A stretch of DNA of 21,810 nt. Origin: Planctomycetota bacterium. Its GTDB lineage: Bacteria; Planctomycetota; Phycisphaerae; Sedimentisphaerales; SM23-30. Positions 15,788-21,810 of the stretch are shown piece by piece. Location of the stretch: assembly GCA_029573975.1 (NCBI GenBank), contig JAKQBU010000045.1:1-21810 (forward strand), in the 5' to 3' direction. The translations under genes were made by a program, and so were the position numbers. The stretch's first letter is position 1, and each line of letters begins with the position of its first letter. The notes beneath the pieces were generated by a model. It was not told where the DNA came from. It saw only the letters and a program-made list of their open reading frames with translations, and ran no database searches.

Positions 15788-17818
15788 ATGTGCGGGATTG
15801 CGGGAATATGGTATTGGAAGGGAGCTGCCATCGATCCGGCAGTAATTCAGCGCATGACGGACTTGCAGCATCATCGCGGACCGGACGATCACGGGTATGC
15901 GTTTTTCGGCCCGTCGGGAAGCTGCTTCTGGCTGGGGCGGCAGTTGGAGGAACTCCCCTCGCAGCCGGTGTGTCTGGCGTTTGGGCATCGGCGTCTCTCT
16001 ATTATCGACCTGTGTGAAACGGGATGGCAGCCGATGGGCAGCGGGAACGGTCGATACTGGATTACCTATAACGGGGAAATTTATAACTATCTGGAACTGC
16101 GGGAGCAACTAGTACAACTTGGCTATTCCTTTTTGGGGACCTGCGATACCGAGGTCATTCTCAAGGCGTATGAAGAGTGGGGTAGCGAGTGTGTGAGCCG
16201 CTTCAACGGCATGTGGGGATTTGCGATCTGGGATGTCCGCGAACAGGTTTTATTCTGCAGCCGGGACCGGGTAGGGGTCAAACCGTTTTATTACCATGCC
16301 GATAGCGAACGGTTTATTTTTGCCTCCGAGATCAAGGCCGTGCTGACAGGACTGGAAGAGGAAGTGCGAACGTCGCTCAATGAGCCATATCTGGCCCGCT
16401 TTATCATCCGGGGGCAGTTGGACGATGGGGAAGATACCCTCTTTTCCCAGGTGCAGCAATTGCCGCCCGGCCATTGTCTGGAAGTGCGCAGAGGACAAAG
16501 GCGGCAGTGGCGCTACTGGGATTTGCCGGCCGAATGCATTGCGCGGGCGGATGAAATGATCCCAAACGAGGCGGAGGCGGCGGAATATTTCCGGCATCTG
16601 CTGACGGATTCGATCCGGCTGCGGTTTCGTGCGGATGTGCCGGTCGGCACCTGTCTGTCGGGTGGGCTGGATTCGTCGAGCGTGGTGGCACTGGCAACAA
16701 AGGCCCTGTCCGGACGGCTGAGCACGTTCACCACCGAATACCAGGAGCAGGAATTTTCCGAGGGTCACTACGCCCGGGCTGCGGCGGAGGCTTTTCAAAC
16801 TGACGCTCACTACATCACCCCTGCCGGAATGCAATACATCGATTTTATCGACCGATTTAGCTGGTATCATGACGAGCCGTGTCCGGGGCCGGGCCTCTTT
16901 TCGCAATGGCACGTCATGCAGTTGGCGAGCCGGCATGTGAAAGTGGTTCTGGACGGCCAGGGGGCGGATGAGCTGATGGGGGGATATCCCTACTATTTCA
17001 ATTATTATTTGACCTCCCTGCTTAGCCGTGCAATTCGAAATCAAGATAGATCGGCCGGTTTAAAGCAATATATCCGGGATCATCATGCCATAGCGCGCCA
17101 TTTGAATATATCGAATACCAGGAGTTATGCGGCTGCGCTGAACCATGTTGCCAGCCAAAAACTGCCGGAATGGCTGCGAGGGCTGGCCCGGCCGCTGCGC
17201 AGAATATTTCACCGGGGGCTGGGGGCCGGGCCGATGTTTGATCTGGCGGATTGCGAATTATTGCGGAAGGCGATGCCGGCCTATCATCCGCGGCCGCGAC
17301 GGTACCGGGATGATCTGAACGAAATTCTATACTGGGAGCTGACGCGCGATAATATTCCCATGCTGCTGCAATACGGCGACCGGACGAGTATGGCTTTTTC
17401 GATTGAGTCGCGCTTGCCGTTTCTGGATTATCGCCTGATCGAATATGTCGGTTCCCTGCCCTATCATTTCAAGATTCGGGCCAATACCACCAAGTATCTT
17501 ATGCGTCAGGCGATGCGCGGTCTCCTGCCGGATTCGGTGGTCAACCGCCCGGATAAGAAGGGCTATCCCACTCCCTTTGCCATCTGGCTGAAAGGCCCGA
17601 TCCGCGCGTATGTTCAGGACATGCTCCACAGCCGCTCTTTTACCCAACGGGGGATCTTCCGCCCGGACAAAGTGGAGGCCCTGCTGGACCAGCATTGCCA
17701 GAACCGGATGGACCATGCCTGGCTGCTCTGGCGGGTCATTAATATCGAACGTTGGCTGCAGGTCTTCTTTGACGATTTTCCGGGCAGTTGCCAGAAGCAT
17801 ATCCAGAAAAAATTTTAA
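15788..17818 (+). CDS. asnB: Glutamine-dependent asparagine synthase-like amidotransferase
   Basis: 676-aa enzyme of the AsnB family. Cys2 follows the start Met (MCGIAGIWYW) and is the glutaminase nucleophile; the Ntn domain covers about 2-215 with HHRGPDDHG, FGHRRLSIIDL, YNGEIYNYLELR and SRDRVGVKPFYY. The synthase domain has the ATP-pyrophosphatase loop SGGLDSS (291-297) and DGQGADELMGGYPYY. The C-terminal part contains RTSMAFSIESRLPFLDYRLIEY and DKKGYPTPFAIWL. It begins 9 nt after the ligase gene. In polysaccharide clusters, relatives often amidate a sugar or another acid instead of making free asparagine, so the substrate is uncertain. It ends 2 nt from the convergent DUF4832 gene, and I see no terminator between them. 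Confidence 0.93.
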   Translation: MCGIAGIWYWKGAAIDPAVIQRMTDLQHHRGPDDHGYAFFGPSGSCFWLGRQLEELPSQPVCLAFGHRRLSIIDLCETGWQPMGSGNGRYWITYNGEIYNYLELREQLVQLGYSFLGTCDTEVILKAYEEWGSECVSRFNGMWGFAIWDVREQVLFCSRDRVGVKPFYYHADSERFIFASEIKAVLTGLEEEVRTSLNEPYLARFIIRGQLDDGEDTLFSQVQQLPPGHCLEVRRGQRRQWRYWDLPAECIARADEMIPNEAEAAEYFRHLLTDSIRLRFRADVPVGTCLSGGLDSSSVVALATKALSGRLSTFTTEYQEQEFSEGHYARAAAEAFQTDAHYITPAGMQYIDFIDRFSWYHDEPCPGPGLFSQWHVMQLASRHVKVVLDGQGADELMGGYPYYFNYYLTSLLSRAIRNQDRSAGLKQYIRDHHAIARHLNISNTRSYAAALNHVASQKLPEWLRGLARPLRRIFHRGLGAGPMFDLADCELLRKAMPAYHPRPRRYRDDLNEILYWELTRDNIPMLLQYGDRTSMAFSIESRLPFLDYRLIEYVGSLPYHFKIRANTTKYLMRQAMRGLLPDSVVNRPDKKGYPTPFAIWLKGPIRAYVQDMLHSRSFTQRGIFRPDKVEALLDQHCQNRMDHAWLLWRVINIERWLQVFFDDFPGSCQKHIQKKF

Positions 17819-17820
17819 TT

Positions 17821-19326
17821 TCAGTTGTGCAACGATCTGTCCAGCAGTTTGAGTTTGCCTAAATAATAGCGTTTATGGCCGTCCTGATTGTCATACGGAA
17901 GTTCGAAGACCGGGGTGGCATCCTCTTTTCCCACCGAAACAAATAAATCGTATTCGCCGGGTTTTACGTTTTGGAAAAAAAACGGTTCACCATCCCCCAG
18001 CCAAGGAGCCACATTCAGTTTGGAATTAATGGTTTTTGGGCTTGCCTTTCCCGCCGGCCCGGCTTCCAGTTCTTTCACATCAAAGTGGTGATCAATATAT
18101 GTGAACACGATTCCCCCCTTATCATCCTTGAGCGTAAAGGCCGCATACCCGCCCGGATAACAGGGTGCAACCCCGGCGTTATACCAGGCGGTTTGTATCT
18201 CGAATTCCTGCCCGAGCTTTACTTTCTTTGGCCAGGTAGCCTCCTGCACGCATAGACGATAGCCCATACGACGGTTGATCTTATCGATCGCATCCCGATT
18301 TTCATCCAGGAGTATTCTCGGCCACCAGTGGATGGACATGTAGCTGGCGTGGTAGTCTTCAACGGCCCGGAGCCAGAGATCCTTGCTCCAGGCTTTTCGG
18401 ATCAGAGAGGATCCATAGTGCTCGTGTTCCAGGACGACCGGAAAATGCGGCCAGAATTTCTGCGCCAGTTCGGCATGATACCAGCTTCGAGGCGGCGGCT
18501 GAACCATAATGCTGTCATCGCGAAGGGTAATTCCCTTGGCAAGGGCATAATCAGTAATCGGAAATGCATCGCCCGGTTGGTCATGGCCGACAAAATCATC
18601 TATGATACACAGACGTGTTTTTGCAAAATGTTTGAGGTGAAGATCAATATGTACTTTTTGGATACGGTAAAGAAGATCGTCTGGCACCTGGCTGCTCATA
18701 TGGGTATGGCCTTCGCCCCACAATCCGAAGGTGCCGATATCAATAAAGGCGACGTTGGGATTGCCGTCGTAGCGGTCGGCCATCTCGGTCAGGAAGGCGT
18801 CGAGCTTGTCGAGATAGACCGGGTCGCTGAAATCCGGATCCCAGAGGGGGCCGTTCTCCACCCGGCCCATGCCGAGTTCGTAAAAATACCCTTTGGCACC
18901 GGCCTCTTTGACCCATTGGGGCGTGGCGTAACGCATCCAGCTTTCGGAAGTGGTCACTCGCAGCGCAATCTGTTTGCCTTTATCGATCCATCGCTGGGCA
19001 GGGGTATCGAGCAGGGACCAGTTGTATTGCCCTTCCTTCGGCTCGAGAAAAGCCCAGGGCACCCGCAAATACACTGTCGATAATCCCGGAAAATCGTCCA
19101 AGGTGTCCGAAGGTTCCAGCCGGGAGCCGTAATTGGTTATGATGTTGGAATAGTAATGCATCGTCCAGCCCATGTCCGGATTGACCAGGGCCTGGCCATT
19201 ATCTACCGGCCGGACGGTGACTGTATCCTCGCCCGCAACCGGCACGGCCATACTAATTAGTACGGCCAGGGCCGGCATCAGCCCGGCAAATACCTTTCGT
19301 CCCGATTTCCATCGCTTGCTGCTCAT
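17821..19326 (-). CDS. Secreted DUF4832-type protein with TIM-barrel-like domain
   Basis: 501-aa exported protein. A basic N-terminus (MSSKRWKSGRK) and a hydrophobic stretch ending near VPVAGE form a Sec signal peptide. The first ~330 residues resemble the glycoside-hydrolase-like barrel found before DUF4832, with NPDMGWTMHYYSN, STVYLRVPWAFLEPKEGQYNWSLLDTPAQRWIDKGKQIALRV, NVAFIDIGTFGLWGEGH and PVVLEHEHYGSS. The C-terminal ~150 residues form a beta-rich DUF4832 part (NAGVAPCYPGGYAAFTLKD, GEYDLFVSVG). Several Glu residues could be catalytic, but no family motif lets me assign a reaction or substrate. AAAGGAACTAC precedes the ATG. It lies about 50 nt downstream of the TolC-like gene on the same strand, a gap containing four GGAT units, so it may be the last gene of that operon. 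Confidence 0.85.
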   Translation of the reverse strand: MSSKRWKSGRKVFAGLMPALAVLISMAVPVAGEDTVTVRPVDNGQALVNPDMGWTMHYYSNIITNYGSRLEPSDTLDDFPGLSTVYLRVPWAFLEPKEGQYNWSLLDTPAQRWIDKGKQIALRVTTSESWMRYATPQWVKEAGAKGYFYELGMGRVENGPLWDPDFSDPVYLDKLDAFLTEMADRYDGNPNVAFIDIGTFGLWGEGHTHMSSQVPDDLLYRIQKVHIDLHLKHFAKTRLCIIDDFVGHDQPGDAFPITDYALAKGITLRDDSIMVQPPPRSWYHAELAQKFWPHFPVVLEHEHYGSSLIRKAWSKDLWLRAVEDYHASYMSIHWWPRILLDENRDAIDKINRRMGYRLCVQEATWPKKVKLGQEFEIQTAWYNAGVAPCYPGGYAAFTLKDDKGGIVFTYIDHHFDVKELEAGPAGKASPKTINSKLNVAPWLGDGEPFFFQNVKPGEYDLFVSVGKEDATPVFELPYDNQDGHKRYYLGKLKLLDRSLHN

Positions 19327-19340
19327 GTAGTTCCTTTCCT

Positions 19341-19356
19341 GGATGGATGGATGGAT
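19341..19356. repeat. GGAT tetranucleotide repeat
   Basis: Four tandem GGAT units lie in the 49-nt spacer between the TolC-like gene and the DUF4832 gene, about 15 nt upstream of the latter's start codon. Slippage here would change spacer length only. Confidence 0.6.
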
Positions 19357-19375
19357 TACTCTTTTTTAGAGAATA

Positions 19376-21052
19376 TCAGTTTTTAGCGGCTCTTTCGATT
19401 TCATTTTGTTTCTGTTCGTCCGAGAGAAACTCGACTTGGGCGGCCTCCAGCAGGCTGCCGGCGGCATAGGCCAAATCGACCTGGGCCAACTGGTATTCAG
19501 CCAGGGCCTGCGCGGCCGACCAGAGGGCGTTGGTATAGCGGGTCTGGGCATCGAGCACCTCGGTGGAAATCTGCATCCCCAGCTCGAACTGGCGTTCTTC
19601 GGCCCGAAGGGTTCGTTCGGCTAACTCCGAACTTTTGCGGGATACCAGCACCCGCTGCCAGTTGGCTTCCAGCAGGTCAGCCGCATTGAGGACTTCCTTA
19701 GTGATGAGTTTTTCCCGCTGTTCTTTGCTCACCAGATGCTGGAGTTTTTGCAAAACGCTGCGGCGGTACTGGCTGCGGGCCGCCTGATTGCCCAGCGGAA
19801 TTTGCAGGACCAGCCCGGCGCGGTGATCGGCGAACCGGTTGCGCCACATCAGATCATAGGAATCGCCGGCTGTCTGGCCCAAAGCGTTGATGTTGTAGGT
19901 ATAATCCAACGCCAGGTAGGGCAGCATCTGGTTACGGTTAAAATCGACGGCACTGACGTCTTTGGCAATCTGCAGTTCCATCTCCAGCAGTTCCATCCGG
20001 TTGGCAAGCGAATAGTCCATCAGCTTTTCGTTATCCAATGCGTAATGCTGGGGATTCGGCTCGGTGGACAAAATCAGGGTGGTGGGTGTTTCCATTTCCA
20101 AGCCGGCTTCGTTGAGAATGCGTTTCAATTCCCGCTGGCGGTTGCGTACCTGGTTCTCCGCCAGGAGGATACCTTCAACCCGTTCGGCAACCGCCGCCTC
20201 AGCCCGCAGGATTTCAATTTCCGGCGATTGGCCGGCCTGCACCATCCGCCCAGCGCGTTCCAACTGAGCCTGGGCCAGGTCGTGTTCGAGTTTGCGCAGC
20301 TCCAACAGTTTATTCACCGCGAATAACAACCAATAAGCCTTATCGACATCCGCTAGCACGCGGGTAACTTCCAGCTTGGTCATGGCCTTGGCAATTTGGG
20401 TATCATAACGGGCGATGCGGAGCGTATGGGTGTTGGCGCGGACGCCGCCGCCCTTTAGCAGCGGCTGTTGGACGGAAAGGGCGGCATCGGTGGTGTACCA
20501 TTCATCCAGCGTGGAAAAGATATTGTTCGTCTGTGTCCAGGAAAAGGGGTGCGAAAGCGTGATATCTCCCCCGGTCCGCAGGGGGAATTGCACCCCGGCG
20601 GTATTGTCGAAATATTCCTGTTTGCTGGCCTCCAGCGTCAGGGAGGTCGGGGCATCGGTTTTGGTATAATTCATCCGGGAAAAGGCCAGCGGTTCAAAGG
20701 CAGCCTCCGCCTGCACGATGCCTTCCTCCGCCATAGGCACGTTGTAAATCTGCACTTTCAAATCGAGATTGTTTCTCAGGGCCAGTGCCCGGCATTCTTC
20801 AATGCTCAACTGCCGTTCCGATTCCGGTTCGCCGGCCGGTCCTTCGGTTGCGGCTTCCGATTCTTTCGGCGGCTGGGACATGGCCTCCAGATCCAGTTTT
20901 TCAATCTGGTTCAGTTTTTCCGATGGAATCGACACGGTTTCATACGGATAACGCTGCCACATTTCGCAGCCACCGGAAAAAAAGAGCCAAACGCTCCCTA
21001 CGAATATTCCCATCCAGTTCCGCCATTTTGGTCTTTTCATTATGTAATCCAT
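19376..21052 (-). CDS. TolC-like outer-membrane efflux lipoprotein
   Basis: About 558 aa. Outer-membrane channel, likely for the MacB-type system encoded upstream. The N-terminus (MDYIMKRPKWRNWMGIFVG) leads to LFFSGGC with Cys29 the likely lipidation site. An unusually long acidic linker follows, rich in Glu, Ser and Pro (about residues 45-85), before the first OEP repeat (SIEECRALALRNNLDLKVQIYN). The repeats include LSVQQPLLKGGGVRANTHTLRIARYD, PLGNQAARSQYRRS and a closing SSELAERTLRAEERQFELGMQISTEVLDAQTRYTNALWSAAQALAEYQLAQVDLAYAAGSLL. I chose the ATG at 21052 because AAGGAG lies 11 nt upstream and it sits 19 nt after the permease stop; the frame runs open further upstream across that gene. 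It differs from the NodT-type protein at 2271-3734. Confidence 0.92.
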   Translation of the reverse strand: MDYIMKRPKWRNWMGIFVGSVWLFFSGGCEMWQRYPYETVSIPSEKLNQIEKLDLEAMSQPPKESEAATEGPAGEPESERQLSIEECRALALRNNLDLKVQIYNVPMAEEGIVQAEAAFEPLAFSRMNYTKTDAPTSLTLEASKQEYFDNTAGVQFPLRTGGDITLSHPFSWTQTNNIFSTLDEWYTTDAALSVQQPLLKGGGVRANTHTLRIARYDTQIAKAMTKLEVTRVLADVDKAYWLLFAVNKLLELRKLEHDLAQAQLERAGRMVQAGQSPEIEILRAEAAVAERVEGILLAENQVRNRQRELKRILNEAGLEMETPTTLILSTEPNPQHYALDNEKLMDYSLANRMELLEMELQIAKDVSAVDFNRNQMLPYLALDYTYNINALGQTAGDSYDLMWRNRFADHRAGLVLQIPLGNQAARSQYRRSVLQKLQHLVSKEQREKLITKEVLNAADLLEANWQRVLVSRKSSELAERTLRAEERQFELGMQISTEVLDAQTRYTNALWSAAQALAEYQLAQVDLAYAAGSLLEAAQVEFLSDEQKQNEIERAAKN

Positions 21053-21071
21053 GCGTTTGAGTGCTCCTTTT

Positions 21072-21810
21072 TTATTCGTGCCGCAGGGCCTCGATGGGGT
21101 CCAGACAAGCGGCCTTGACCGCCGGGAACATGCCGAAAACAATCCCGACCAGTGCCGAAAATCCGAATGCCAGTCCAATCGCCCACATGGGGATATAGGC
21201 CTTGTCCAGGTGGGCATTGGGAATATTCGCCAGGGCCGAGGTCATCCCCTGCCCGCCGAGCACACCCAGCAGGCCCCCGAAAAAACACAGGATGACCGCT
21301 TCCACCAGGAACTGCAATAAAATGGCCGAAGGTTTGGCGCCCACCGCCTTGCGCAGGCCGATCTCCCGGGTACGCTCCGACACCGAAACCAGCATGATAT
21401 TCATTATCCCCACCCCGCCGACCAGCAGGGAGATACCCACTACCCCGGTGGCAATGGTGGTGATGATAATGGATACCTTTTCGAATTGCCGTAATACCTG
21501 TTCCACCGTTTCAATCCGGAATAAATCCGGGTCGCCCGGCTTCAGGCCTTTGCATTTGCGGAGGTAGAAACGCAGTTCTTCCCGCGCCTCTTCCGCTACT
21601 TCCGGCTTTTTGGCTTTGGCCAGGATGACCGGATGGTTGCGCCAGAGTTTCCATTCGGTTTCATACGGTATATACACCTCCGCCTTGCTGCGGCCCATGT
21701 CAAAGGCCGAGATTCGCTCTTCCACCACCCCGACAATCCGAAACGACCGGCCGTCGATCTGGATTTCCTGCCCGACACAATCCTTGTCCAGCTTCAGTTC
21801 CTTTTTTACT
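21072..21810 (-). CDS. MacB-type ABC transporter permease, partial (5' end outside window)
   Basis: C-terminal 245 residues of an FtsX-like/MacB permease; the rest lies beyond the right edge, and the frame is open to position 21810. The visible part starts inside the periplasmic domain (IDGRSFRIVGVVEERISAFD, VYIPYETEWKLW) and ends with the FtsX domain of three helices, including GISLLVGGVGIMNIMLVSVSERTREIGLRKAVGAK and the terminal GMFPAVKAACLDPIEALRHE. In MacB systems this permease drives export of macrolides, lipopeptides or virulence peptides with an adaptor and a TolC channel; the TolC-like gene is 19 nt downstream. Whether an ATPase domain is fused or separate cannot be seen. Confidence 0.93.
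   Translation of the reverse strand, partial: VKKELKLDKDCVGQEIQIDGRSFRIVGVVEERISAFDMGRSKAEVYIPYETEWKLWRNHPVILAKAKKPEVAEEAREELRFYLRKCKGLKPGDPDLFRIETVEQVLRQFEKVSIIITTIATGVVGISLLVGGVGIMNIMLVSVSERTREIGLRKAVGAKPSAILLQFLVEAVILCFFGGLLGVLGGQGMTSALANIPNAHLDKAYIPMWAIGLAFGFSALVGIVFGMFPAVKAACLDPIEALRHE

Overview
The window comes from a diderm (Gram-negative-type) bacterium. It carries an RND tripartite pump, two TolC-like outer-membrane lipoproteins and a surface-polysaccharide set. Coding DNA is moderately GC-rich and the spacers are clearly AT-rich. I cannot name the taxon. The mix of a DUF4416 protein beside proS, a DUF4832 protein and a short non-coding repeat would fit an environmental lineage such as the Planctomycetota/PVC group or a deltaproteobacterial relative, but this is a weak guess. 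I see no rRNA, tRNA, CRISPR array or transposase.

Layout. (1) Positions 1-315 hold the interrupted tail of a small membrane protein and one copy of a ~90-bp repeat. (2) 316-8213, minus strand: a Kef-type antiporter with its own near-consensus promoter, and upstream of it a tightly packed efflux operon (periplasmic adaptor, RND pump, outer-membrane factor; gaps of 1 nt and an ATGA overlap). The operon's promoter carries a perfect 5-bp inverted repeat inside the spacer, typical of a TetR-family operator. (3) 8214-8714 is a non-coding divergent region with hairpins. (4) 8715-9371, plus strand: an O6-alkylguanine-DNA alkyltransferase. (5) 9372-9994 is a non-coding region with the most unusual content: a ~250-bp imperfect palindrome related to the repeat at 222-312, followed by what looks like a complete ~69-nt small-RNA gene on the minus strand (promoter, two hairpins, intrinsic terminator). 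One of its loops reads CCUCCUUA, the same as the 3' tail of 16S rRNA. (6) 9995-17818, plus strand: an apparent operon of proS, a DUF4416 gene, a WecA/MraY-type glycosyl-phosphate transferase, an O-antigen ligase/polymerase with TPRs, and a glutamine-dependent asparagine synthase, with very short gaps or overlaps. (7) 17821-21810, minus strand: a MacB-type ABC permease (cut by the window edge), a TolC-like lipoprotein, and a secreted DUF4832/TIM-barrel protein, ending tail-to-tail with the asparagine synthase gene.

How they work together. The two minus-strand clusters both look like envelope export machines. The plus-strand operon couples proline-tRNA charging to polyprenyl-linked sugar assembly, polymerisation or ligation, and an amidotransferase that in such clusters often modifies the surface glycan or a donor. 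The protein families are known. The less explained signals are non-coding: the repeat/palindrome pair and the small-RNA candidate.
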